From NCBI GenBank assembly GCA_002794775.1, contig NBAY01000007.1:186001-250000 (forward strand): a stretch of 64,000 nt of DNA, given 5' to 3'. The notes beneath the pieces were generated by a model. It ran no database searches, had not been told where the DNA came from, and worked only from the letters and a program-made list of their open reading frames with translations. The translations under genes and the position numbers were made by a program. Shown here piece by piece: positions 33,581-43,586 of this stretch; within the stretch, counting starts at the first letter, position 1; every line of letters starts with the position of its first letter. This DNA comes from Porodaedalea pini. Its lineage: Eukaryota > Basidiomycota > Agaricomycetes > Hymenochaetales > Hymenochaetaceae.

Positions 33581-35119
33581 GCTGAGGAAACGGTCGTCTT
33601 GAGGAACGAACGGATTGCGTGCAACGCTCGCCAGTGTTGTCGGCTAATTTGCAAGCATTCCTCGAATACTATGACACTCTGAGGGCTCGTCTAGAGCCAA
33701 CGAGCGTGATGGAACACGCTAGCAAGCGGGAGATGGTTTGTCGCCAGCAGCGTTCGCGACACGTTAGAGAGCACTGCCACGTGTACCGACAAATCTTCTC
33801 ACGCTAGAACGCTTTTTGCGGCTTCCAAAAATCCAGCTTTCAAAGGATCGTCTACTGTATTTACAACTCCACTTTCGGAGTACACCTTATGCCTCCGACA
33901 CTCATTCCCTTCTTCCAAGAAAAAGTGGGTTCTATATCAATGCTCGAATACCTATTCATTTATTAACAAATCGTCTCTGAGGAACCTCTAGTGCGCTCAA
34001 CGATGTTTCGTGCAAAGAAACATTGGACGCACACTCAAGGTAACCGAAGTTTCTGGCCAACTTGTCATACGACTCGTGTAAGCCTCTTTTTCAGAATATT
34101 GACTCGGGCAAAAGATCCACCGCAAAACTGTCGAGAGCCTCGTGTCAAGGGCCACTATCCCGGCCAGGGTCGCATTGAACCATACCCTACCTCGGATCAA
34201 TGCAACTTTCTTCTTCCTGGATCGTCATAGTTTGAATTCATATCGTAAAATGATGATCTACAATGCTAGCGCCCCGTGCTAAGGAGTCTAGAAAACTCAT
34301 CAAGAAGGTGGGTAGTGTATCTCATGAGTCCGAGAATCGCATTTCCCTTGACACACGAAAGTTTTATATTCTGCTCTCAGACTCTTACTCCCCACTCTTT
34401 CCTATCTTCCCCTGAGGCCTGTCGCGGCGCATAGTAGCAGACAAACTTATTCATAAAATGGAGATAATGATTGATATTTTTGGAGCAAATCAGCTGCAGC
34501 AACCCTGTAAAACCTATGTCTAAAGCTTCTAACCTACTACTTATCACTGATCCTTATCAGGCTCGTGATTAATATTGGATGAAATAAACGTAAGTAGACT
34601 TCTTGCATATGAGCTGTCTTCTGATTTGCAGATGACTTACTGCTCAACACATCGACCCTGTGTTGCATCCTTCGGAGGCGGAACCTTCAGCATGAGAAGT
34701 CCTCAGGTCCGGGGTCTTGGCGAAGATTTCCAAGTCTATGCACTGTCTATGCACATGACATGGGTAGTTTTAGTTCGAATTACTGACGCCGTCAGTACTA
34801 GTGTCAAGAGCCTCGGGCTTGTATGTCTCAACTTAACAAGTGACTGAGTGGGGTTTCTAGCAGTCTTGTTGAGGAGCATGTCTTCCAACAAGGTTCGCGG
34901 CTTCCATGCATTGTAGGTCCGCGTAGAGCATATTTGGATCAAACTTCGATTGATCTTTTTGATGGCTTTCAATTGCCTTTTCCAGACTGCATTTTCTTGA
35001 CTTTGTCCTCATCCTACTTACTGGTGAAAAGTAGTATCTGGCGAAGCGCAGTATACACTTAACATGCACTCTTGGATCAGAGATCACCTGTTGACAAAAT
35101 AGGTATTTCTGTGCAGTAC
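33581..35119. other. Intergenic region without a supported gene
   Basis: About 1.5 kb between the transporter start and the left end of the DDE transposon. No domain, RNA gene or terminal repeat is recognised. The short open frames are scattered and unsupported. Confidence 0.45.
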
Positions 35120-35121
35120 TA

Positions 35122-35151
35122 AGGTAGACGAAAGTTAAACTCGACAAGCTG
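35122..35151 (+). repeat. Left terminal inverted repeat of the DDE transposon
   Basis: Starts AGGTAGACGAAAGTTAAAC and is an exact reverse complement of 45580-45609. Outside it lies TA. Similarity between the two ends stops abruptly after 30 bp. Confidence 0.92.
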
Positions 35152-36094
35152 TGACGCGCGTGGCGCTAACCTCACTTGCCTAATCTGGCTTCACACAACA
35201 TCAACGAAACTGCCTCTTCAACTGGACACAAGATCAAAATTGAGCCTCACAGAGTTGTTGGGATTGCAATTATCTACAAACCTGTGTTTTTAAAATTTAG
35301 AAATAATAACTTTTGATGATGTTATAAGAAGAAAAAAGTTTTTTTGTTGCAAATGCATCAGATTTTACTTTGCAACAATCTGACGAACTTTTGAAATTTT
35401 GACCACGGAAGTTTGGCCGCTCTCGGCTAATTCTATATGACAAATAACTTCCATTTATAGTAGTTTTAGACAATTACTAATTGTGCATATCCTCAGCATT
35501 TTCTCCCCTTCGACACTGCCTTGCCACAAAAAAGCACTATGCCACGCCGTTCAAACAAGGATTACAACTGGATAAAGAATCTAACGAGCAGAAAGGAGCT
35601 TGTGAGCAGTTCATGATATATTTTGAAACATATACCAACCTGTATTTCCTGTCAGGCTGCAGAACAGGAACCGGTCGAGACAATCTATGTCTCAGATGGC
35701 AGTGTGGACGAGACAGAGCAGCCCAATAGCACAGATGACCACCTTTCAGTATCCAGCCAGGAGTCCGAGGATAGTGACTATGGAGCAGACCTTGACCGAG
35801 CAAGCCTTGTTGATGTTTCAGGTGCTAGGGCCTTCTTCCAGGTGCTTTCAGACGGGCTTGCAGTATGGACTTCTTGTTTGAAGGAGCGAGCCCAACCTTT
35901 CAAATACAACAAAGTTAGTCTGCCATCCCAGAAACCTGCACGTACCATTAGAAACCAGAAAGCGAAGGCAAGGAAGGTGGAGGGGAAACTCCGAAACCAG
36001 GGATTTGCAGACATTCGAAGATTTTTTCAGCCTCGAGTGAAGTCTCAAGCTAGCGGTGCTGAACTTCCAGCCTCTGGTACTGATCTGGCTTCTG

Positions 36095-36099
36095 TCAAT
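36095..36099. repeat. Target-site duplication TCAAT, left copy (gypsy copy B)
   Basis: TCAAT directly before the left LTR is repeated directly after the right LTR at 42341-42345. Removing the element and one copy restores the open frame of the DDE transposon (...LASVN-EEIEHEE). Confidence 0.93.
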
Positions 36100-36512
36100 T
36101 GTTAGGCGGGAGTCCGGGAGACGACTCGGACTGGGCAGGCCTCGGCTGACTGTTGTCTGGGACGTGCTATACTCGAGCGTAGACTCGGGACACGCTTACT
36201 CAGGCTAGGTCGTCGCGGAGGTAAGAGGATTAATACAAGTCTAAACTAATACAAGGGGGACGAGTCTCACCTAGGTCGTCGCGGAGGTAAGAGGAAAAGC
36301 AGAACAAGGAGTTCATGCGATTCCTGAGACCTTCTATAGCGACGACCGTGAGACTATATTACCTATCATTACATAACGAGTGGGAATGGAACGAATGAAG
36401 GTAGTGTGGGAATGATTGTGTAAGATGGGTAAATATAATGAAAAGGACGAATATAATAAAGGAAATGGTAAAAGGGAAAATGAAGGAAAAGGTGAAAGTT
36501 CAGGTTCTAACA
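36100..36512 (-). repeat. 3' LTR of gypsy copy B (left side of the window)
   Basis: 413 bp. Read on the minus strand it begins TGTTAGAACC and ends CCCGCCTAACA. By eye it is identical to the LTR at 41928-42340. Confidence 0.95.
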
Positions 36513-39500
36513 TTACCCCCCTTCAAGGTTGGGCGTCCCGACCAACCATGATCGCGGTCGTCAGGCTCGGTGTCGACGAAGAGCGGACGGAGTCGTTGAC
36601 GAGGGATGTCGAGTTTCCGAGGTGCACCGGGATGTTTGAGGTAGAACTCAGCGATCGCCTCTTTCGCGTTCTCGCCGAAGTCCGTCTCAGGCTGCCAAGT
36701 AGGTTCATTGTAGCCGACCCACTTGACCAGGTACTGTAGTTTCCCTTGGTGCAGACGTGAGTCTAAGACTTCCTCGAGTTCGTATTCCTCCTCGTTGTCG
36801 ACGATGTCTGGCGGCGGCGGCGGCGGTTGCTTCTGGCTTTCAAAGGACGGTTCGACGGCGGGTTTCAACAGGGCTTCGTTGAAGACAGGGTGGACCTTTT
36901 TCCATCGCTTCGGGAGTTTGAGCTTGTACGCGCTCGCTCCTACCTTGTCGACGATGTCAAAGGGGCCGTACCATTTGTCTGCGAGTTTCTTTGTCGGCGA
37001 GTCCGTACTGATGTTTCGCCCATCAAGGAAGACCTTGTCTCCAGCCTTGTACTCCACCGAAGCTCCTGCTGTCCGGTCATGGTAGCGCTTCATGTCCTCT
37101 GCTGCCTTGACTAGATTGTCCTTAGCAACGTGATGAGTCTCCTTGATGTGCTTGGCGAATTCTTCCGCCGACATGTTGGCAGAGGAAGTTCGTACGGTGT
37201 CGAAGCTCATAGGGTGACGTCCGGTGTTTGCGTAGAAGGGTGACATCCTTGTCGCTGAATGTTCGCGGTTGTTGTAGGCGAACTCTGCGAGGGGGAGCCA
37301 GTCCTTCCAGTCCGATTGCCGATGATCGACGAAGAGCCGGAGGTACTGTTCGAGCTCTTGATTGACGCGTTCCGTCTGACCGTCCGTTTGTGGGTGGTAT
37401 GCCGTTGACGGGTTGCCTTCGATGTGTAGGAGTTTGTATAGCTCCTTCATCATCGACGCATCGAACTGTGTGCCTCGGTCGTGGATGATTTTCTTCGGTA
37501 GGCCATGGAGGCGGAAGACGTGGTCCCGGTATAACTGAGCCATGCCTTCCGCTGATAGTTTCGTCGTCGTCGGGATGGCATGTATCTGTTTCGAGAATCT
37601 GTCCACGAAGACGCAGATTGCATTGTGTCCCTTAGAGTCCGGGAGTTCTCCGATTAGGTCGACCGTGACGATCTCCCAGGGACCTTCAGGGATCGCGTTA
37701 GGATGAAGCGGTCTCGACCTGGACGTTCTTAAGGCTTTCGTCCGTTGGCAACGGTTGCATCCTCGGACGTATGTTCGGACATCGGAGAATATTGACGCCC
37801 ACCAGAAGTCTCGACGTACCAGTTCGACCGTCTTCGACGATCCAGGATGTCCTGCCAGGGTCGAGTCGTGGTACTCTCGCAATACCGCTTCCTTCATCGT
37901 CGACGGCACGTACACCTTGCCTTTCATCCGCCACAATCCGTCGACCTTCACCATATTCGTCGGCCTCTCCGACTCGTCTTGCGCTCTCTGCGCCTCACCC
38001 ACTCGTTCCAACATTTCATCACGCGACGTCCTTACCACCCCACGGTTCAGCCATTTCTCCTTGATGAACACGACGCCGTCATTGTCATCCTTGCCCTGAT
38101 CATAGCCTGCCTTGCGTGACAGCAAGTCGGCCTTGCCCATTGTCTTCCCCGACTTGTGTTCGAGGTGGAAGTCGAATTCCTCGAGTTCGGTTCGCCAGCG
38201 AGCTTGACGATAGCTCAGCTTCTGCGCTGACCTGAAGTAGGTGAGGTTGGCGTGGTCGGACCAGATTTCAATCTTGTGGCGAGCGCCAAGGAGGTATTGC
38301 CGCCACTCCTTGAGCGCCGAAACGATCGCGAGCATCTCCTTGTCGTAGATCTCGTAGTTTCGTTCCGCCGGTTCAAGTGCCTCTGACCTGTAGGCGATCA
38401 CCCTCCACTTCCCTTCCTGCTTCTGCAACAACACACCACCGAGCGCAAAGTTCGACGAGTCCGCTTCTACGCAGAAAGGGCCCTCGTCATTGGCGATGGC
38501 TAGGACTGGAGGTGAGCAGAGACGTCGTCTCAGCTCCTCGAACGCTTCCTGCTGTTCGGTCTCCCATACCCAGTCCTTCTTGCCCGTTAACAACGTCAAC
38601 GGTCGGACCACCTTGCTGTAGTCCTTAATAAACCGTCTCAGCCAGTTTCCCATGCCGAGGAACTGTTGCAGCTCCTTGAGGTTCCGTGGGACTGGCCAGT
38701 TCGCAATCGCCTCCGTCTTTGCCGGGTCAGCCCTGATCTCTCCATTGCCGATGATGTGGCCGAGGTATTTGACGACCTTGGCGTCAAACTCGCACTTCTC
38801 CGGCTTCAGGTACAGGCCATTCTCTCGGAGGATCTGGAGTACGCGCCTCGACGTGTCGATATGCTCCTCAATGGTTTCCGAGAGGATCAGGATGTCGTCG
38901 AGGTATACAATGATCAAGTTCGCATAGATTAGGTCCTTAAAGATGTGGTTGACAAAGGCCTGGAATGTGGCCGGCGCGTTGCAAAGGCCAAAAAACATGA
39001 CCGTCGGTTCGAAGAGGCCCATGTTCGTGCGAAACGCTGCCTTCCATTCGTCACCTTCGCGAATCCGGATATTGTAGTACCCCCAGCGAAGGTCAAGCTT
39101 AGTGATGTATTTCGCTTTCTTGACCTTGTCGACGAGTTCGTCAATGAGAGGGAGGGGATACTTGTTCTTGATCGTACCGTCATTGAGCTTACGGTAATCC
39201 TGGATGGGGCGTAGCGATTTGTCGGCCTTCTTAATGAAGAAGAAGGGTGACGCCATGGGCGATATCGACCGTCGAATGCGACCCGACTTCAGGTTCTCAT
39301 CAAGGAAGTCTTTGAGTGACTGCTGCTCAGTCGGCGTGAGCGGGTAGATCTTACAGTCGCTCGGTTTGAAGTCGGGCTTCAAGTCGATGACATGGTCCCA
39401 GGGTCGGTGTTCCGGCAGCTTCTCGAAACCTTTTTCGCTGAAAACGTCGGCGTAGTCGTTGAGGTATGCGGGCCAGGACGTCTTGTCCATTCGCATCTCA

Positions 39501-40162
39501 CTCACCCTCCTCATCTGCTCCACCACCTTCTTCACCTCGCCTAGGTCCTCCACCGACTCCCTCTCGATCGTACATTCTTCTGGACAGCGGGTGAATTCGA
39601 TCGAGCCCGTTTTCCAGTCGACCTCCGGATTGTGACGTCGAAGCCAGTCGTACCCCAGGAAGATGTTCGATGACGCTAGGGACGTTACTGCGAGGACGAT
39701 CTTCTCCCGATGACGGCCGATCGTGAGTTCGACGTCAACATACTCCTCGATCAATCCGGCCTCATTGTGCGTGCCATCGGCGTTTAGTACCGCGAGGGGT
39801 CGAATGTAGTGTTTCGTTTCCAACCCGTACCTCTCGACGAACCTGACGTCGATGCAGGATCCCGTGCATCCCGAATCCACAAGGGCATGCGCATCTACCT
39901 CTCTCGCCTCACCAGCTATTTCATGCTCGACGGTCAGGAGAAGGTCCAGCTGGCGTCCGCCAGTTCCTCTCATGAACAGTTGTTCGTACTTCTCATTCTT
40001 GTTCACACCGGTGGAGACTTCGTAATCGGGAAAACCATCGACGTTGTTCGCATCTACGTATTGTACAGACGGTTGGTTATATTTTAGCGGATCCGGATTC
40101 GAAGTCTCTTGTTCTTCTCGGTCAGTCGCCCCGATGGCTACGCCTGACCATTCGCAAAACCC
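36500..40162 (-). CDS. pol of gypsy copy B (protease, RT, RNase H, integrase, chromodomain)
   Basis: Open from the frameshift heptamer at 40156-40162 to TGA 36500-36502. There is no ATG at a suitable place, so expression as Gag-Pol by a -1 shift is the likely route. In order: protease ALVDSGCTGSCIDVRF, RT FFIKKADKSLRPIQDYRKL and YLDDILILS, RNase H VEADSSNFALGGVLLQKQ, an integrase His/Cys finger ending CNRCQ, catalytic residues in VTVDLIGELPDSKG, IIHDRGTQFD and AYHPQTDGQTERVNQELEQ, then a chromodomain, LQYLVKWVGYNEPTWQPETD. The chromodomain places it among chromoviruses, whose integrase targets methylated-histone chromatin. The frame runs through the polypurine tract and a few codons into the 3' LTR (GGNVRT), whereas copy A stops at the LTR edge. 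Confidence 0.95.
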   Translation of the reverse strand, partial: GFCEWSGVAIGATDREEQETSNPDPLKYNQPSVQYVDANNVDGFPDYEVSTGVNKNEKYEQLFMRGTGGRQLDLLLTVEHEIAGEAREVDAHALVDSGCTGSCIDVRFVERYGLETKHYIRPLAVLNADGTHNEAGLIEEYVDVELTIGRHREKIVLAVTSLASSNIFLGYDWLRRHNPEVDWKTGSIEFTRCPEECTIERESVEDLGEVKKVVEQMRRVSEMRMDKTSWPAYLNDYADVFSEKGFEKLPEHRPWDHVIDLKPDFKPSDCKIYPLTPTEQQSLKDFLDENLKSGRIRRSISPMASPFFFIKKADKSLRPIQDYRKLNDGTIKNKYPLPLIDELVDKVKKAKYITKLDLRWGYYNIRIREGDEWKAAFRTNMGLFEPTVMFFGLCNAPATFQAFVNHIFKDLIYANLIIVYLDDILILSETIEEHIDTSRRVLQILRENGLYLKPEKCEFDAKVVKYLGHIIGNGEIRADPAKTEAIANWPVPRNLKELQQFLGMGNWLRRFIKDYSKVVRPLTLLTGKKDWVWETEQQEAFEELRRRLCSPPVLAIANDEGPFCVEADSSNFALGGVLLQKQEGKWRVIAYRSEALEPAERNYEIYDKEMLAIVSALKEWRQYLLGARHKIEIWSDHANLTYFRSAQKLSYRQARWRTELEEFDFHLEHKSGKTMGKADLLSRKAGYDQGKDDNDGVVFIKEKWLNRGVVRTSRDEMLERVGEAQRAQDESERPTNMVKVDGLWRMKGKVYVPSTMKEAVLREYHDSTLAGHPGSSKTVELVRRDFWWASIFSDVRTYVRGCNRCQRTKALRTSRSRPLHPNAIPEGPWEIVTVDLIGELPDSKGHNAICVFVDRFSKQIHAIPTTTKLSAEGMAQLYRDHVFRLHGLPKKIIHDRGTQFDASMMKELYKLLHIEGNPSTAYHPQTDGQTERVNQELEQYLRLFVDHRQSDWKDWLPLAEFAYNNREHSATRMSPFYANTGRHPMSFDTVRTSSANMSAEEFAKHIKETHHVAKDNLVKAAEDMKRYHDRTAGASVEYKAGDKVFLDGRNISTDSPTKKLADKWYGPFDIVDKVGASAYKLKLPKRWKKVHPVFNEALLKPAVEPSFESQKQPPPPPPDIVDNEEEYELEEVLDSRLHQGKLQYLVKWVGYNEPTWQPETDFGENAKEAIAEFYLKHPGAPRKLDIPRQRLRPLFVDTEPDDRDHGWSGRPTLKGGNVRT
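36514..36524 (-). promoter_or_regulatory. Polypurine tract of gypsy copy B
   Basis: Minus-strand AAGGGGGG, then TAA, directly before the 3' LTR start (TGTTAG). It is the plus-strand primer site, as in copy A but with six instead of eight G. Confidence 0.7.
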
Positions 40163-41217
40163 TGCGAGTCGACGACCTCTTCGTTATCGCCTTCTCCCTC
40201 CACATAGTCCTCCACCGTCGACCTCCGAGTGTCTACGACTTCCTCGAAGGCCGACTCCTTCATCGCTCCGAGCTTGTCGGCGAGGACACGACGTTCGCCT
40301 GGCGCCATCAGTTCCAGCATGCGCTGGATGATCGGTTTCGCCTGTGGGCACTTGTCTTTAAAGTGGCCCAGCCCACCACAGATCCAGCACGCACGTCGTT
40401 GTTGTGCCTCGTTCATCGAGACGTCCATCGGTTGACCAGCGCCTCCAAAGGTGACGCCGGTCGCATCGCGTCTGTCGACGTGAGGGGCCGCTACCTGACG
40501 GCGAGTTGGGGGCGCTTGTTGTGGTAGGTGAGGAGGGGGAAGAAAGGCGCGTCCTCGTTGGATAGCGCGAATCTGCTGTTCGCCGCGGTCTATTTCAATC
40601 GCCTTGTTCTTCCAATCCTCGTATTTCGTTGGGACTGGCGTCGACCTTAGCACTCCACGGACCACCTCGATGTTCATCGCCCGCTTGAGGCGATCGCAGA
40701 TGACGCTGTCGTCTTTCAACTCGGCGCGCTTAATTATCACGTCGAATTTCTGGAAGAACTCGTCCGCGGTTAGGTCCTTCTGAACCTTATCTCGGAAATC
40801 CTTCAGCGCTTTCTCCTTGCGATTCGGGTCGTCGAACGAGGCGTCGAGTCGTTCCTGGAATCTTTCCCAGCTGTCGGTGAAGGTGACGATCCCCGACGTT
40901 GTCGACTCCTCGACGTAGTTCTGCGCCCACGTTGCCGCATTACCACCCTTCAGGTAGGAGAGAGCTACATAAATCTTACTCTCTGACGTAGGGTATCGAC
41001 TTGGATTTGCGGATACAAAAAGGAGGACTTCACGTCTGAAGTCGAGGTAATCGTCGCCACCGGTGAATTCTCGTGGCCGGGCGACATCTATGTTGGGGGT
41101 CGGGGGGTTAGCGGCCGCGACTGGTGCTGGGGCGTTGTTCGCCTGATGGGCGAAGGCATTCGCAACGATGGCCGCGATCTGCGCCATTTGCTGTTGGCTG
41201 AAACCTTCTGCTGACAT
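40138..41217 (-). CDS. gag of gypsy copy B
   Basis: Capsid/nucleocapsid polyprotein of 359 aa. Start ATG 41217 (MSAEGFSQQQMAQIAAIVAN). The retrotransposon gag domain includes TGGDDYLDFRREVLLFVSAN, YVALSYLKGGNAATWAQNYV and WERFQERLDASFDDPNRKEK. The single CCHC knuckle is CWICGGLGHFKDKC. An acidic tail follows and the gene stops at TAG 40138-40140. The open frame extends upstream of 41217 without an ATG, so a non-ATG or earlier start is possible. The heptamer GGGTTTT lies 15 nt before the stop, in the X XXY YYZ register. Confidence 0.93.
   Translation of the reverse strand: MSAEGFSQQQMAQIAAIVANAFAHQANNAPAPVAAANPPTPNIDVARPREFTGGDDYLDFRREVLLFVSANPSRYPTSESKIYVALSYLKGGNAATWAQNYVEESTTSGIVTFTDSWERFQERLDASFDDPNRKEKALKDFRDKVQKDLTADEFFQKFDVIIKRAELKDDSVICDRLKRAMNIEVVRGVLRSTPVPTKYEDWKNKAIEIDRGEQQIRAIQRGRAFLPPPHLPQQAPPTRRQVAAPHVDRRDATGVTFGGAGQPMDVSMNEAQQRRACWICGGLGHFKDKCPQAKPIIQRMLELMAPGERRVLADKLGAMKESAFEEVVDTRRSTVEDYVEGEGDNEEVVDSQGFANGQA
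40156..40162 (-). promoter_or_regulatory. Candidate -1 ribosomal frameshift heptamer, gag to pol
   Basis: On the minus strand the gag codons CAG GGT TTT GCG contain G GGT TTT, a canonical X XXY YYZ heptamer. Slipping back one base gives GGG TTT TGC GAA TGG, which is open continuously into pol. Copy A has GGATTTT at the same point. Confidence 0.65.
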
Positions 41218-41915
41218 CGCGGGTTCAGGTGCGGGTGTCGAAGGTTCTGGAGGAGTCGGCGGTGAGGGGTCTCTGTTGGTTTCGCGGTAAGGACCTGGGG
41301 TCGGTGGTAGGTTGACTGTAGACGTTGACGGCGCAGGTGACGAAGGAGCGGCTGGGGGCCACCTTGCTCTCCTCCCTTGTTCGTCTGATGAATACCAGCT
41401 ACGCCGGATTTCACTCCACCAGATGTCGTGAGTGACGCCGCTATTATTGGTCGCGACGTAGCCTGGTCGGTCTGGATCCCAACGGGCTGAAGCAGGAAGG
41501 GCCCGTTGCTGTTCGTCGGTGAGATCTATCTTGACATTGGCGGAGGGACAGGGATCGGTCGCGTGTTCGATCCGGGGTTACGCCAACGTTGAGCGGGTTC
41601 GTCAGCGAAGTTGATGACGAGGCGGTAGGATCCGAGTGAGATTACAAACGAGATTGTTGTCGAAGTTTGGACTCGTCTTGTTACCCACGTCCACGTTAGG
41701 TGCGTGCTCCACCAGAGGCTAATTCGTAGAGCCAGGGTCGGGAAATGTCGGTTGATATATTTACGTAATACACGAACGTCCGAAAACGTCCGGGCAGGGT
41801 TGAGGGTTGTCGTTTAGGGGGTTTACACGTCAAGTCCGTCGAGGGGAGCGCTCCTCTAGACCGAGTGAAGGCGAGTCGACAGCGACGACTTACGCTGGGG
41901 ATGAGCCTGGGCGAG

Positions 41916-41926
41916 GTTCTGCTTTT
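41916..41926 (-). promoter_or_regulatory. Self-priming primer-binding site of gypsy copy B
   Basis: Minus-strand AAAAGCAGAAC, one base inside the 5' LTR, is complementary to GTTCTGCTTTT in the R region of the 5' LTR (plus-strand positions 42123-42133). The arrangement is the same as in copy A. The TATA-like element here is TATAGAA, about 34 bp upstream. Confidence 0.75.
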
Positions 41927-41927
41927 A

Positions 41928-42340
41928 TGTTAGGCGGGAGTCCGGGAGACGACTCGGACTGGGCAGGCCTCGGCTGACTGTTGTCTGGGACGTGCTATAC
42001 TCGAGCGTAGACTCGGGACACGCTTACTCAGGCTAGGTCGTCGCGGAGGTAAGAGGATTAATACAAGTCTAAACTAATACAAGGGGGACGAGTCTCACCT
42101 AGGTCGTCGCGGAGGTAAGAGGAAAAGCAGAACAAGGAGTTCATGCGATTCCTGAGACCTTCTATAGCGACGACCGTGAGACTATATTACCTATCATTAC
42201 ATAACGAGTGGGAATGGAACGAATGAAGGTAGTGTGGGAATGATTGTGTAAGATGGGTAAATATAATGAAAAGGACGAATATAATAAAGGAAATGGTAAA
42301 AGGGAAAATGAAGGAAAAGGTGAAAGTTCAGGTTCTAACA
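41928..42340 (-). repeat. 5' LTR of gypsy copy B (right side of the window)
   Basis: 413 bp, apparently identical to the left LTR. It holds the predicted promoter and the 11-nt self-priming sequence. Confidence 0.95.
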
Positions 42341-42411
42341 TCAATGAGGAAATTGAGCATGAAGAACGATGTACCGAGCATCCAGAGAAACACGTGCAGC
42401 TGTCCATTCCG

Positions 42412-42438
42412 GAGGAGGAGGAGGAGGAGGAGGAGGAG
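42412..42438 (+). repeat. (GAG)n tract at the left border of the captured segment
   Basis: Nine GAG triplets in frame (poly-Glu). A second tract of about the same length occurs at 43587-43613, and the Atf1-like sequence lies exactly between them. Confidence 0.85.
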
Positions 42439-43585
42439 AACACATGGTCCTCCTCAGCCGGTTTCACAGACTCCCTGCGCACCGGCCCCCTTTCACCCGC
42501 CATGTTCGCTGGCCATCGACCCAGCACAAGCCCTCAGATGCCTTCTCCAGTCAACAATAACCACTCACCGACAGTCTCCACTCGTGCCAGAAACAGTGCC
42601 TCCGTCGACAACGCAGACCGCGACCACACACAGGACACAAATCAGAACCCACCTCCCCGCCCTCCACTCCATAGCAACTTCGAGCTCGAGCCGAATCCGT
42701 TCGAGCAGTCATTCTCCGTCTCTTCATCGTCCTCCTTCACCTCACTCCGCCGTGCCACCAACCAAAAAAGTAGCAGCAGCAGCAATGACGATGGCAATGG
42801 CAACAATGTCAGGCCCTCTCCGCCCTCGCCTGGGAAGAAGTCCCCCTCCACTGTGTTGTCCTCGACCCAGGGGTCCACTCACTCGTGGAAGATGTCAATG
42901 AGCAATGGATCCGCCCATCCGAACGGCGACGCTGCGAAGCCGACCTTGCCTCCGCTCGCTTCGATCACCTCCCCCTCAGACCCAAGCTATGCATGGTCGT
43001 TCTCCTCGGCAGGTCTCACAAACTCCCTGCGCGCCGGCCCTCTTTACCCCGCCATGCTCGCTGGCCCACAGACACAACAACGCATCGCGTCGTCTCAGCC
43101 TGCTGCCTCCATCGCTGCTCTCGCAGCAAACGCTGGCTCTTTGCACCCCCCGCTCTTTGGCTTTGATGCCTCTGGCTCCTTTCGTACAGGTCTCACTCCC
43201 TCCACAGGCTTCACGCCCCTCGTCGGCGGGCCAGTCGCATTCCCGCTGCCATCGCCCAACACCGCCGCCTTTCTTGCTATGGTCAATTCGGGCGCTGCAG
43301 GTAGTGCGGCCACGGTGACCGTCACGCCCAACATGCTCGACGCACTCGCTGGTGTGCTTCAGCAGTCTACATCCGCAACACCGCAGGTGGGCAACAATCG
43401 AACGGCAGCAATAATCCAGGCGCTCCGTTGTCCTCGACGCAGTCACAGGCTGTGCTGCAGACGTTTGTCGTTCCGTCGCAGATGGCTGCATCTGCATCGA
43501 CGACGTATCAGAGCAGTCCATTGGCCAATACAGGTAATGCACTCACCGGTGTGCTTCAGCAGTCTACATCCGTGACGTCGCAGCT
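42439..43585 (+). other. Captured Atf1/AtfA-like bZIP regulator segment inside the transposon
   Basis: In frame with the transposon N-terminus the sequence shows NFELEPNPFEQSFS, KPTLPPLASITSPS, LTNSLRAGPLYPAMLAGPQ, GSFRTGLTPSTGFTPLVGGP and PLPSPNTAAFLAMV, in that order. This is the order of conserved blocks in the regulatory (HRA/HRR, 'Aft1' type) half of fungal Atf1/AtfA stress bZIP factors. No bZIP domain follows. A second, diverged copy of the SLRTGPLSPAMFAG block lies ahead of the first block (about 42450-42516). The 22-base string around GTGCTTCAGCAGTCTACATC also occurs twice (43356 and 43548). One frame slip occurs near 43390. Flanking (GAG)n tracts suggest how it entered. Confidence 0.72.
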
Positions 43586-43586
43586 G

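Larger units (their letters stand above)
36100..42340 (-). mobile_element. Ty3/gypsy chromovirus-type LTR retrotransposon, copy B (apparently intact)
   Basis: 6,241 bp on the minus strand, with two 413-bp LTRs that look identical base for base, flanked by TCAAT. It contains an open gag (360 codons), a pol of about 1,200 codons read in the -1 frame, a self-priming site, a polypurine tract and a chromodomain. It is the same family as copy A (pol nearly colinear, shared LTR motifs, identical self-priming 11-mer), but the LTRs differ by several small indels (413 against 426 bp). Identical LTRs and open frames mean a recent insertion, possibly still active. Confidence 0.96.

Noticed and set aside
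36827..39214. Several plus-strand open frames of about 80-120 codons opposite pol of copy B
   Set aside because: They are mirror frames of the CG-rich pol gene, reproduced partly in copy A, with no independent support.
42244..42340. Coding start of the DDE-element frame inside the LTR of copy B
   Set aside because: The open frame extends into the LTR by chance. Removing the element and one TCAAT copy joins the frame to 35,656-36,099 instead.
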